64,000 nt of DNA. It comes from Siphonodentalium dalli (taxonomy: Eukaryota > Mollusca > Scaphopoda > Gadilida > Siphonodentaliidae). Shown here piece by piece: positions 26,251-40,100 of this stretch. The stretch covers positions 43,135,549-43,199,548 of the forward strand of contig CP136067.1 in assembly GCA_032622095.1 (NCBI GenBank), written 5' to 3'. The stretch's first letter is position 1. Each line of letters opens with the position of its first letter. A program made the translations under genes and the position numbers. A model generated the notes under the pieces. That model ran no database searches. It was not told the origin of the DNA and worked only from the letters and a program-made list of their open reading frames with translations.

Positions 26251-28187
26251 AAATGGCCTCCCATCGATCAGACAATTTGGATGAAGGCAACCCTCAATTA
26301 GGAACATTCAGCCTAATATTGTTTGGATTCAGTTAATAACAGAACAAATAGGCTTTTTGTACAATGTTTTTTTGACTTTTTCCAAGACTCATACATATGA
26401 CAATTTCATGAAACAGTCTATAATTCAGTCTTAATCAAAACTTCTCACTCATTTTGTACTAGTAGCACGCATGTAACAATGTTCAGCCATAATCCAAGAT
26501 ATTCACTTCTCATCATGAATTGACATCTTTCGCAAAATCAACTAATACTAATGACGAAATAGCTTAGAATTGTCGTAAATTTTTCTTGCCATCCAAAAAC
26601 CTTTGAATTGATGATACGAGTCTGTGAGAAAATAGTGCCGTTCAAACTTCTTGCCACTCGTAGTAAGGTGATATGATTATGTTTGCTGTGACTGGTTTGT
26701 ACTTAATTGTGTTGTTATCAAGTCATAGTCAATGGCAGGCTTGATGATTACATACAAAGCTCACAAGCCCATAAATGGCTTCTTGAAACCACAATTGTAA
26801 CTATGGATATGTCAAAATGACAACTGATAGAAAGAACACAGTTCTAGTGACGTAGTACGCTATTCGTAGTTCTCGTCAGTAGTAATTCATTATGCGAAAA
26901 GTGTCAAGTTTACAAAGGCATCTCACAGATAACAATCCCACGCATAACAAATAAAACTAACTGTTCAATTAACCGGCATCATTCTAAAGATTATCTTGAT
27001 CATACTCATTTATTACCAACATATAAGGCAAATCCACAACATTCAACAGACTTAGCAATTAAACACATGTGAGTAAATGTTTACTAAACACATGTGAGTA
27101 AATGTTTACTAAACACATAATTTCATCCCATGATCAACCTACACTGAGTCAAACACTTATGAGAAAAAAAATATTATTTCATAGATTCAAACAATGATGG
27201 TGTTAGGATTTCAGTTGTAACAAATACTTTTGTTTTAATAGCTCTGTCTGTATTGAAGTTATATAAAGCTGATTATCTAAGAACAGACATTATATATCTC
27301 TGGGAAAAGCTAAAAAACAATCACATACATGTAGTTACTATCTGACAAACAAATTCGAAAAAACAAATTTAATTCGGACCAGCCATATATAGATAGCGAA
27401 ATTAGTGGTAGCTAAATGCTATTTTTCACCAAATCAGGGAATGCTTTTTTATTCAACTGAATAAATTAGCGCTGCATTGTTATAACACATCATTATTTTT
27501 CCTCAACAATCCAAAACATAGTAACTGATGTGGTTGTTTCTTTGAGCTATGTCCATCAGAATATAGTCTTGGATTAGTATTTAACCCATATGAACCTCAA
27601 AATTCACAGAGCGATTTAAATTAAACAACAGTTTTCTATTTGAATAAGGTAAAAAAAATAAAAATTAAAAAGCGCTGCATCCAGCACTGACTGTGCCTCC
27701 ATGGATGAACTGACATTAAACTCCCACTAAAAATACTCTTTGTTCTACTGACTATTTCTGTGAATTAGTTCTGTTCCTAATTTAAGAATGATTTACCAAT
27801 GAAAAGCCATTACAAGTATGTATGAAAAAAAAATGTGATTTCAACTGGAGGCTTTGAAGACTGATGGCATACTCAAATTGCAAACAATAAACAATGTAAT
27901 ATTAATATGCCTTTTGAGTGCTTTACATATGTATTGGAGCAGTATGTGATTCATACTTTTTCCAGGTTATGCCTCACTCAAAGATGGTACATGTACATGT
28001 ATTTTAATTATCAACGATTGGGCTTATTATTCAACTATCAAATGAGTTACACTCAACTATTCTCATCCTGTTTGATCATCATTTTCTCAACTCTTTGCAG
28101 TTTGTTACAATTTCAATCAACATTCATTCATTAGCAGTAGATAGAGATTGGTCACTGCACTGATACTCAATATTTAATCATACATAC
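26251..28187. other. No gene recognised
   Basis: AT-rich. The only structure is a 27-bp tandem duplication near 27062-27115 (acacatgtgagtaaatgttt). Confidence 0.45.
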
Positions 28188-28401
28188 ATTAATGTCCTAA
28201 ATAATCGACTCCTCAAACATAGCAGAATTATGGGTAATTTTTCAGGATTTAGTCGGAAATATGGCTTGTTGCCATTCATTGCAAAGCTCTCAGTGAGAGC
28301 TTTCTGATGAATGGCAGCAAGCCATATTTCCGACTAAATCCTGAAAAATTACCCATAATTCTGCTGTGTTTAAGAAGTCGATTATTTAGGGCATTACTAT
28401 A
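28188..28401. mobile_element. Palindromic CAGTAATGC MITE
   Basis: Near-perfect ~105-bp arms (cctaaataatcgactcc ... attatgggtaatttttcagg ... atggcttgttgccattcat) meeting at gctctcagtgagagc. Ends in ggcattactat. TA-type termini. Confidence 0.85.
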
Positions 28402-30071
28402 ACATATAGCACTGATAAAAGTGTTGATGCAGCATAACACTCAGCGTCAATATACTGCAAGGCCAATTTTTTCCACACATATAATAATTTCAGCTGTTTT
28501 CACTTCAGCATGTCACACTAGTGGTGAATTACCCACATATCTAACAAATGTTATCCAGGAGATATCAAGAAAGTAACATATGTAAATATAACAAGTTCAA
28601 AGAAGAAATGTGGCCTCCCAATATAGCGAGTGAATGTTAAGCTTTCCCTATATACTCAAGATATAATTCAATTATTATTTACATTTCAATCCTGATTATT
28701 TATCAATATATTACCCCAAAAACTAAGATAATCTATTTTACATATATACAATGACTTATTTGACACACATATGTATATACAATGAAAATACAGAACAGTA
28801 GCACAAATAGTTGCACCTAAAAAGTTTTTTTCAGGGGATGAAAGGGAACTATTTCAAACAATAATTATACTGAACAGAAATGAACTCTTCGGAAGAAGCA
28901 ACGTGATTATGACAATTTCAAGATCATGATGTATGTGTAATTGCTGGATCTTGAGAAATAAATAATGAAACTGATTATGATATCAGAAAAAATAATAGGT
29001 TTTGTAACAACAGTTATTTTCAACAGGTAGGAATATTTTATGAACCACACACAGTAATGCTCTAAATAATCGACTCCTTAACCACATCAGAATTACCCAT
29101 AATTCTGCTGTGGTTAAGCAGTTGATTATTTAGGGCATTACTGTAGTTTATCTGGTAGAGGTATAACAGCCAGGGTATCTCTGTCTTTGTCAGCTTTGAT
29201 AGTGACATACATCATCACTAATAAGATCAAATTTCCGTGACTGATAATCTCAGAGCATAGCTGTCAACGTGATAGAGAATCACCGATACCCTACTGTTAG
29301 GTCTCACCCATTATAAACCATATGGACTCTATAAATATAGCCTCGTCTGTTGAATACGACTGTAACAGTCTTATTTATTATCAATATTTTCATGTGAGTC
29401 TGCATGAAAATTTTGTATTTAATGACAATTTACAAATTCAATGACTGATTTCATATGACATTTGCGAAAAAACAGACTAGAACATTGCTGGGGCCAAGTA
29501 CATTCCCAGTTGGTCTACATATCATGATAATAATCTCTCCGCGCGCAGATTAAAAACATCCATTGCACAAAAACTTCAGCATTTCTTGTTCTATGTCTCA
29601 GCTTACCAGAAGAAATAATCTATTTTCATCTGGAAACATCTTTTCCAAACATTTAGCCACAGGGACTAGAATTCTATTATGATATGAGAACATTAGCACT
29701 GCTTCTAACCCTTTATAAACACATATCTATATCTGTATCAAGAGAAACTATTCTATACTGTTTGGGTTTTAACTGCTAAAATTAGCATTACATTTTTATT
29801 CTCTCGTTTGGAGTAGTTATGAGGCAGGTTGGTTAAAACAAAATATATCTTTCGATGTTCCAAGTGCAAGATACATGTCTAAAATATAGATATTGGATGA
29901 GACAAAACAGAGAAATCATTACGGAAGCTGTACTTAATGCTCACTGACCATAAGTAGATTAATATACCTTGCTGCACATAAAACAGTTCAATGTTACAAA
30001 TTGGGTGTCAGGAACAGGAAAAACTAGAATTATAGTGCTACCAGATTCAAGAGAGACAGAAGAATAGTGGC
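28402..30071. other. No gene; one short MITE
   Basis: AT-rich. Includes the short MITE listed at 29051-29145. Otherwise nothing recognised. Confidence 0.45.
29051..29145. mobile_element. Deleted CAGTAATGC MITE (terminal arms only)
   Basis: acagtaatgctctaaataatcgactcc joined directly to attacccataattctgctgtgg and ending agggcattactgta. The inner palindrome is gone. Confidence 0.8.
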
Positions 30072-30378
30072 TTAACCCTTTCTATACTAAGTAGATATTC
30101 CCACTGAGTTATAAAAGTATACACTGGAATGGTCTATTAGTCATTTGGAGAGGTTTTCAGGAAAAATAAGCTGACACCAGATAATAAAATAAAATCTTAG
30201 AAGATTTTCTGGAGTTATCTATTGTGGAAATGTCAACATAATTATAATGCAGAAGGATTCCTAGTTATTGGCAGGAAATGTTCAGATAATAAGTTCAACA
30301 AACAAATATTGAACTTATTATTTAAACAATTCCTTAGGGAACTACTCGTTAATGATTATTTAGTATAGAAAGGGTTAA
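30072..30378. mobile_element. TTAA-flanked MITE, CCCTTTCTATACTAA ends
   Basis: Perfect 15-bp inverted ends CCCTTTCTATACTAA ... TTAGTATAGAAAGGG within TTAA duplications; 307 bp in total. Diverged relatives without both ends are at 31640-31780 and 37465-37690. Confidence 0.85.
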
Positions 30379-30383
30379 CAGTG

Positions 30384-30389
30384 TTTATT
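30384..30389 (-). terminator. Possible polyadenylation signal of the host gene
   Basis: The first AATAAA on the gene strand downstream of the stop lies about 660 nt away, just beyond a TTAA-flanked MITE (30072-30378). If used, the 3' UTR would include that MITE. Nothing else supports it. Confidence 0.25.
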
Positions 30390-30731
30390 TCTTCCAGAAT
30401 CATTTTTCCCTGAAACAAAATTTAGTTTTGTTTTGCAAGCTGAAATGTCTCCCCTCTTTTCTGTGAACAAATGTTTAAATGGCACAAACATGAAAAGGAA
30501 AAACTAGGATCTGGGAGCAATCATTTTATGCTTATGGTAACCCATCTCCTCAATTTTGGTTCCATTTTTAACTTGCTAACAAGTTCTCCTATAAATTAAA
30601 ACAGTGAGTGCCACACACCATTCAATAGCACAAGAGATTACACAAGATAACTCGTAGTTGGCAGTAAACATGTTAAACTGAAATGGGGTGAATACGCCCT
30701 GTCACTAACTCACAGCCATATTGGATCCACC

Positions 30732-30878
30732 AGGCCCGGTTCCGTAGTATTAGTGCTACAGGTCAAAGTTCTGGAGTAGCATTTCCATATATGAAAGTCA
30801 TGAATATTCAAAAGCTCCATATATGGAAATGCTACTCCAGAATTTTGACCGTTAGCACTAAAATAGCGGAACCGGGCT
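30732..30878. mobile_element. Foldback element, 147 bp
   Basis: Arms of about 60 bp: GCCCGGTTCCG, gtgcta.aggtcaaa.ttctggag and tagcatttccatatatg pair with their complements around a ~25-bp loop. Only a few mismatches. No coding capacity. Confidence 0.85.
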
Positions 30879-31048
30879 GCATAAATCACTGAAACAACGG
30901 AACGGGGCTGGATGAATCCAATACAACAGCGACTCAGTTATCTCGCTAAAATGCATGAATAATTAAATTTGATGGTCACTGAAAGACTAGGTTCAGATAA
31001 CAATGGAAGAAGAATGATAAAATAAATAGTGTGGCATGTGATAGGTTA

Positions 31049-31184
31049 CTAAGATAACAAATCATCAAGCTGCTTGAGGACATCGTCGTCGTCATTAGGG
31101 ACCTCATCCAGATCGAGGTTATCATCATCGCTGTTCAGCAACCAGTAATCATCCTCTTCATCCTTCGATAGTCTTGTGGATGAA
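31049..31184 (-). CDS. Host gene terminal exon: acidic C-terminus and stop
   Basis: Acceptor catttcag, phase 2 entry, TAG stop at 31049-31051. Encodes SSTRLSKDEEDDYWLLNSDD, then DNLDLDEVPNDDDDVLKQLD and DLLS. The alternation of Asp blocks with Leu pairs is like the acidic C-terminus of ZC3H11A. Confidence 0.85.
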
Positions 31185-34100
31185 CTGAAATGTCGAACAA
31201 AAAAAATTCTTAAAGATTCATGGTCCGATTTTATGCAAAATAATTTTGAATTTACAAAGACGATTTTCTGCTTACCAGACACAATAGAAAATGAAAAATA
31301 CTTGCAAACACCACTATTCATATAGTAATGCCCTAACTAATCGACTCCTTAACCACAGCAGAATTATGGGTAATTTTTCAGGACTTAGTCGGAAATATGG
31401 CTTGTTGCAATTCATCTCACTGAGCTTTCCGATGAATGGCAACAAGACATATTTCCAACTAAATCCTGAAAAATTACCCAAAATTCTGCTGTGGTTAAGG
31501 AGTCAATTATTTATGGCATTACTGTATCACACATCAACAAAATCACCCATAAGTAATACGTCAAATCATGATAACTGACGGCATTCTTTATAATACACCA
31601 CTTTGGGTTACGGAAGCATGGACGACAGACAGAAAAATTGACAAGACAAATGCAGAAGGATTCTTATTCATTTGTGGGAAATGTTCACATAAGTTCAACA
31701 AATGGCCATTTTGTTGAGCTTATCATCTGAACATTTCGTAAGGGAACTACTCGTCAATGCATATTTAGTGAACAAGGAGTTAATTGTTATAAGTTGCTTA
31801 CCTTTCTTTCTTCTCATTTGAGGCCCATGATGATCCCCCATCGAACATATCATCTTTAGGTTTCATGAACATTTTAGCACCTTCGGTATGATGGTCTAAT
31901 AAAGACCTCGACTGTTCACTTGATGATTTATTTGACAGGGACCTTCTGACTGTGGACTTCTCGGGAGCATCTGATGGCTTTGATTTGTTCCAGGCGATGG
32001 TCGGCTTCACAGCCTGCTTTGGTCTCGAGTCGGTTCCGGAGTATGTCGACTCTATAGCTGGAGAAACAAATTACAGTTCAAAAGTAAAACAAGTCTCATG
32101 TATGTTGACGAGACCTGAGAATATGGTGCTGGAGATTTGCAGAATGAGGTCCCGAGAGGGTGAATTTAGTCCTCTGGGAACCTGAATCTGCATGGCCTCA
32201 TCTGCTATATGGGAGACCTAGACACATTTAAGTTCTGATTTTAATATTATGAGGTGCACCCATTGGGCACCTCAATTAAGCAATTAATGCAATATAAAGA
32301 AATTAAGCTAGAAAAGAATATTTGTTAATAAGTTTCTAAAGAAACTAAAAAAACTTGTTAATTTGATAATAAAGATACTTTCCAGAGAAGGTAAGGCCTA
32401 AGCAGAATGAGGTCCCCAGAGGGTGAATTCCGCCAATAAAATAATAGATATCAACATGTCTTAGTGCCACCGTATATGAAGTTAAAACATATTTGTGTTT
32501 AACAGTGTTAAAATTTTACACTTTGCAAGAAAATTTATGCAAAGTGCTACAAATAATGATTTTTTTGGTTTTTATTACTAAGAAAATAACGTAGATTGAT
32601 TTGCTTGTCACCAATGCTGCTGAATATAAGTTAATGATGAAATACACAGCTCTCCACATCTGACCATAATCTACGTTGCTGTATTTTCGAGTTATTGTTT
32701 GTTGCGAAACCATAAACACTGGCTGTTTACAAATATTGGTTTCAACATACGGTATCTTGTCATTATTGGATTTATTAATGATTAAAATAACAACAAATTC
32801 AATTCTCTTTTTTTATGTTCGCCTCTATTATAATGGTTCAACAAATTATGCATGGTTTTTCAGCAGTACTCAATATGAACGTTTACGTAGCATTAAATGG
32901 GATAACCATAGTAATGTATTTCTTTTATCCCAAGTCATAATCTTTAATATTGTATTGTAGCTATAACTACAGAGGATACATGTCTACCATAATTTGTGAC
33001 AACATGTTGATTATTGGTCAATTTAATTCTTTAGCTTGAAGCAAAGAGGACAGAAATAGAATGAGAATTGTAAAGGAAAAGTATCGCTGGCTGCAAGGCA
33101 TAAGCAAGCCACAATCTGGAGAATAATGATTTCTCTGAATACATACCAAATGTTTCGTCATCATAAGCGACTGGCACCCTATCTGACATTGATCTCTGCT
33201 TGCTGGATATCATATCAGCTGATGACTAAATAAGGAAAGTAAAATAAAAAATAAATAAAAAATGAGTGATGAAGAAAGGAGTGGTTTCTTGCGTCACAAG
33301 TTGCGTGTGTTCAGATTGAGGCTGAATAACTTAACGAAAGAATGTAAACAACACAATTTTGCTTTTTATTAATAGCCTAATGTTTATTTGCAACTTCAAA
33401 TGTTTTGAGATATGAGTATAATTTTATCAGCAAAAATATCATACAACAAAAAGGGGTCCAATCTAAGAAAAAAAGCTTTCAGTATTCATGAAAGTCCATT
33501 TCTAGATTAGAAGACTCTTGTGATAGCAGTCTCTTTAACTAGAGAGGTGTGACTGTCCTAAGGATAACCCCCCCCCCATGTTTTTAAACCACTGAGATGT
33601 TTCACATGTCAGTAAACATTAAGTTAAAATAATAAAATAACAGATTCCCAGTGCAGGTGCACAATTATTGACTAAACATGACCTTCACCGCAAATAATTG
33701 GTAATAAAATATTGCTGAGAAAAATGAAAATATTCTTAAGTCAAGAAGGCCAATAACTCTGCCAAATAAGTCTGACCAACATTAAAATCGCAGGTGCACA
33801 GGTTCCCATGGTGGTTGCTGTCTGTGCAAAGTTTAAAAAAAAAAAGATTCATAAACAACTGAGAAAAACTCAAGACAAAATTGTGTCCATGATAAAATAT
33901 TCTAAGTCAAGGCCAATAACTCGGCGAAAATAAGTCTGACAACATTAAAATCGCAGGTGCACAGGTTCCAATGGTGGTTGATGTCTGTGCCAAGTTTCAA
34001 GGAAAATGACAATGGACAGACAGACGGATAGACAAGCTGATTCCAGTATACCCCCCCCCCCCCCCGCAACTTTAGGGAGCCGCGCATATATAAGACTTGA

Positions 34101-37100
34101 CATTGTAAGCCAATGCAATGTATGCGAGGCTCCCTATGGGAGAATTGCATCTATAAGAGAATGCACTGGCACAGGATATTTAATGCTGTACCAATGCAGC
34201 TTCCATCCTGAAAGGGTTAAAGAGACTGCAGTGATAGTAAAGAGATCAAACAGATAGCATACCTTAGTTAGTGTTATGAGGGATGACGATGGTCGGGACA
34301 GAACGCTCTTGATTCTACTCTCTTTTGATGTCGTTGCATTGGAATGATCAGCTTGAACACCTAAAAACAATCATTTAAAAAAAGTTACATATATCCTGTG
34401 TGTTACACTAAATTCTGTCCGGCGATTGGTCAAATGCCAATTGGGTCATTTCATATGCCAATAAAACACACCATACGGAACCGACGTTACATCTTGTTAA
34501 CCTAGATGATTATAAACAGTAGATATATTATCTTGTCATGCTTTTTCAAGTGGTTGACCATAAACTAATCAATATTGGGCTGACTTATAGTGCAGCATGG
34601 TATAATATCAAAACTGCAGGGAGATTTCAGAAGAAACAATTTAGCTCAGTTTACAGACTTTAATAAGGAATGAAAGTGTCAATGACACTGTAGCTCAACT
34701 TGGAAAGGGAATAATTTAATGTATTACAGTCAATGGAGCGATTAGGAATGTGGAAAGTTGAATGTCTAATACTAGTTTATAGACATGAAGAGAAAAGTAA
34801 AATCCAAGATGGCTGCTGGCGGCCATGTTTTCGGCCGAATGACCCCAAAATGATTGTATCCCATCTACATGTCATCGTTAACATCCATGACAAATTTTAT
34901 GACGATCAGACTAAAGGTACGACCTGTAGCCTATGCTAAAGAATTTAGTCATACAAAGAGTAAAATCCAAGATGGCTGCTGGCGGCCATGTTTTTTGGCC
35001 GAATGACACCAAAATGACTCGTTCCCATTAACATTCCAAATCCAAGATGGCTGCTGGCGGCCATGTTTTCGGCCGAATGACCCCAAAATGATTGTATCCC
35101 ATCTACATGTCATCGTTAACATCCATGACAAATTTTATGACGATCAGACTAAAGGTACGACCTGTAGCCTATGCTAAAGAATTTAGTCATACAAAGAGTA
35201 AAATCCAAGATGGCTGCTGGCGGCCATGTTTTCGGCCGAATTACCCCAAAATGATTGTATCCCATCTACATGTCATCGTTAACATCCATGACAAATTTTA
35301 TGACGATCAGACTAAAGGTACGACCTGTAGCCCATGCTAAAGAATTTAGTCATACAAAGAGTAAAATCCAATATTAACAACCATGACAAATTGTATGATG
35401 ATCAGACTAAATGTACGACCTGTAGCCCGTGCTAAAGGATTTAGTCATACAAAGAGTAAAATCAAAGATGGCTGCTGGCGGCCATGTTTTTCTGCCGAAT
35501 GACCCCAAAATTACTCGTTCCCATTTACATTCCAATTTCAACAGCCATGACAAATTTTATGATGATCAGACTAAAGGTACGACCTGTAGCCCGTGCTAAA
35601 GGATTTAGTCATACAAAGAGTAAAATCAAAGATGGCTGCTGGCGGCCATGTTTTTCTGCCGAATGACCCCAAAATGACTCGTTCCCATCTACATGTCATT
35701 ATTAACATTCACGACAAATTTTATGATGATCAGACTAAAGGTACAACCTGTAGCCCGTGCTAAAGGATTTAGTCATACAAAGAGTAAAATCCAAGATGGC
35801 TGCTGGCGACCATGTTTTTTGGCCGAATGACCCCAAAATTATTCGTTCCCATCTACATGTCATTGTTAACATCCATGACAAATTTGATGATGATCAGACG
35901 AACAGTACGACCTGTGGCCCGTGCTAATGGATTAAATTTTGAAATCCAAGATGGCCACTGGCGGCCGTGTTTATTGGCCGAATGACCCCAAAATTACTCG
36001 TTCCCATCTACATTCCAATTTCAACAGCCATGACAAATTTTATGATGATCAGACTAAAGGTACGGCCTGTAGCCCGTGCTAAAGGATTTAGTCATACAAA
36101 GAGTAAAATCCAAGATGGCTGCTGGTGGCCATGTTTTTTGGCCGATTGACCCCAAAATGACTCGTTCCCATCTACATGTCATTATTAACATTCTTGACAA
36201 ATTTTATGATGATCAGACTAAAAGTAGGACCTGTAGCCCGTGCTAAAGGATTTAGTCATACAAAGAGTAAAATCCAAGATGGCTGCTGGCGGCCATGTTT
36301 TTTGGCCGAATGACCCCAAAATAATCGTTCCCATCTACATGTCAATATTAACATCCATGACAAATTTGATGATGATCAGACTAAAGGTACGACCTGTAGC
36401 CCGTGCTAAAGAATTTAGTCATACAAAGAGTAAAATCCAAGAAGGCTGCTGGCCACCATGTTTTTTGGCCGAATGACCCCAAAATTACTCGTTCCCATCT
36501 ACATGTCAATATTAACATCCATGACAAATTTCATGATGATCAGACGAACAGTACGACCTGTGGCCCGTGCTATGGATTGAATTTTGAAATCCAAGATGGC
36601 CGCTGGCGGCCATGTTTTTTGTCCGAATGACCCCAAAATGACTCGTTCCCATCTACATTCCAATTTCAACAGCCATGACAAATTTTATGATGATCGGACT
36701 AATGGTACGACCTGTAGCCCGTGCTAAAGGATTTAGTCATACAAAGAGTGAAATCAAAGATGCCGGCTGGCGGCCATGTTGTTTGGCCGAATGACCCCAA
36801 AATGACTCGTTCCCATCTACATGTCATTATTAACATTCTTGACAAATTTTATGATGATCAGACTAAAAGTACGACCTGTAGCCCGTGCTAAAGAATTTAG
36901 TCATACAAAGAGTAAAATCCAAGATGGCTGCTGGCGGCCATGTTTTTGGGCCGAATGACCCAAAATTACTCGTTCCCATCTACATGTCAATATTAACATC
37001 CATGACAAATTTCATGACGATCAGACAAACAGTACGCCCTGTAGCCCGTGCTAATGGATTGAATTTTGAAATGCAAGATGGCCACTGGCGGCCATGTTTT

Positions 37101-40100
37101 TTTACCGAATGACCCCAAAATTAATCATTCTGGTCTAAATGTTGATGTCAACAGCTATGACAAATTTCATAATGATCCGACCAAAGGTACGACCTGTAGA
37201 CTGCATTGTTGACGCCTTACGTACACACGCACACAAGGACGACGGACGACAAAGCCATGGCAATAGCTCAAACTTTACAAAGTAAAGTTGAGCTAAAAAG
37301 CTATATAAATATAAGAAATGAATGTAGTTTGAGTGTGTTTTATTGAGGGGTATAGCACTGAAATTTGGCACCTTAAGAGGTTTATATTCAGAAATTTCTA
37401 TCAGTGACTGAGAATAGAGCAACAAGAATTGTCATTGTGAAAATCAGTGTAATCAAACAGTTTATCCCTTTAATTTACTTAATGGATTCTCCCACCAGTT
37501 ATAAAAGTATACATTGAAATGGTCTATTATTCACCTGGAGGGATGTTCAGGAAATAAAAGCAGACGGCGGATAATATAATCTACAGAAGTATTCCTATTC
37601 ATTGGTGGAAATGTTTAGATAATAAGTTCAACAGACGATGTTAATGGAATTATTAGGTAAATTATTGTTAGTTTATTTGAATGGAGCATGAAGAAATGTC
37701 CTAAATTCTGTTAACAAACTAAGTGATTTCCAGTGAATTTTAGGGTAAGAGTTTGGGAAAGACCTGAGTATTTCCCATTGGGAATGGGTCCCATACAAGG
37801 GCCCTAAAGTTGTCCAAAAAATCTGTTGTTACCTGCAGGTTTTGACACAGGAGGCTGATAAAGGTCTCTGGCTTTCCTCCAAGTCTTCCTCTGTTTGGAT
37901 TCCGACATTTCATGTTTCTTCTCGTTGTGTTGTGATGATTCTGCATGGCGAGACGATTCAGAAACCTGATGCGACAACTCAACCTTATGATGCCGTGATG
38001 ACTCTGCTCTATGATGGTGCGTTGTGCTGCTGACTTCAGTGTCAATCTGTTGAGCTTTGCGCTGCCGGATTCTTTCATCTAAGGACCGTAATTTCGTATC
38101 AGGAGTACTCTCGTCTGAGAAGATAAAACAATAAATAATGTTGATTTTTGATGAGAGATGAAGTAAACTAACACTTATGCTATATCAGTGTAAAATGCTA
38201 ACAGTTCAGTATTGAAAATTTCAAATCCAATATACCTGGTCTTCTAAAATATCAACAGGTAAATAATTGCCTTTACAAATAACTTGACCATATTATAATT
38301 ATGCTATGTAACATTCACTAGCTGAAAATTTAAGTTTTGTTTATCATGTATTAGTGTCAAACTGTTGAATAAAATGAGAAATTGTCAAACTAAGGGGCAT
38401 AACTCAGTTAAGAAAAATTAGACAAAACTGGTTTTCGAACTCGTCCGAGATATTGTGGCAATATTTTTTGGGGGACAATTATACATCAAAGAACGACGAA
38501 CATAGGTATTTTTCCTGGGTGGGGGACCATCTTATGTCAATTATAGGTGTGCCTCACTCATAAATTAGCAACCATGCGATATAAACTTATATAATTTCGG
38601 ATAAACATGTGCTTGAAAAGGATTATACACTAACCTTGATGTTTATCTTTTTTCCTTCTCTCTTTTTCTTTCCTAATTTCTTCTAATGATTTAATCTTGA
38701 TGTCTGATTTCTTGCCTAAGGAGAAGAGAAGTTCATATCAGTCACAAACAATTCAAACCTGACAACAGCAATGGCGGGAATGACCAGGAAGTGAAATTGA
38801 ATTGTGACAATTGATTTAGGTTTCTGCCAGCTGAAATTAATTGAGACCAGATGGAGACTGGTGACTTTGGAAGATTAACACAATTTTGTATGGTTTGAAG
38901 GACCCTAACCCTTTCATTAGGGCCCTGCGAATCGGGCATTTTCATTTCAAATCAAATCTCAAATTGAATCAGCCAAATGATTCCGAATCGCACCGAATCT
39001 CAAATCGAATCATTACATCAGACGTATCAATAGTGAATATGTAGATATCACTTGACTGAGTGGCCATACCGGTATAAATTTACTAGTCTAACTTCGTAAC
39101 GACGATAAGTGATTGTCGATATATAATGTAAATATTATCCATAAATGGATCAAATTCGCATTTAACCAATTAAGTGCGCATTCTTTGTGGCTATCTCTTG
39201 CTATAGAATATTGAAATGGTATCATAAGCAATAATGAAGTCAGTAAGCATTCAAGTAGCTGAAGTTCGACGTATATATGAAATTTTGCTAGATCAGTTTC
39301 ATCAGTCCTGCTGCTCGTGCAATGCTTCGGTGGTATAGTATAGCTCAGTCTACAACAGTTTTTGTAATGTGTGGTCTTTCGTTGGCATCATAAGCTATCT
39401 TCGCGAAAAAACAATGTTGTCTGTTGCCGTAATAAGAATATGACTGGTGCCAGTGAATTGATACAATTTGAATCAGGACAGCCGATTTTGAATCAAATTG
39501 AATCAGACAAAAGACTCTGAATCGCATCAAATCGAATTGATTTGCAGGTCCCTCCCTACCTTTCAAAACTGGAAATGCACTGGTGCAGCATTAAATGTCC
39601 TGTGCCAGTGTGTTCACTTATATATGCGAGTCTCCAATAGGGAGCCTCGCATATATAAGAGAATGCAATGGCTAACAAGGTCAAGGTAAATATTGTTAGG
39701 TCAATTTAATCTCTTATACAAGTGAGGCTCCCTATGGGAGACTCGCATATATGAGACAACTCAGACAATGCATTGGCACACGATTTTCGCAAAATTTCAG
39801 GAAGATCCAGTCATGGAAAGATTAACACCTTGATAGTTAAAGTGAAACAGACTGCATGGTATTGAAAAAATTGCGAATTGATAGACATTTATCAACTCAA
39901 AAAGAAATCAGGTTCACTTTGTTCTGCAGCATATAACAAAAACAAAAGAGTGTTTCTACTTACAGTAATGCTCTAATTAATCGACTCCTTTAACCACAGC
40001 AGAATTATGGGTAACTTTTCAGGATTTAGTCGGAAATATGGCTTGTTGCCATTCATCGGAAAGCTCTCGGGGAGAGCTTTCGGATGAATGGCAATAAGCC

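Noticed and set aside
34733-37112. Series of open frames with repeated peptides on the + strand
   Set aside because: They only follow the 163-bp core unit of the tandem-core array; each ends within about one or two units.
34670-37296. CRISPR-like array
   Set aside because: Units of ~163 bp without unique spacers, in a eukaryotic intron; not a CRISPR.
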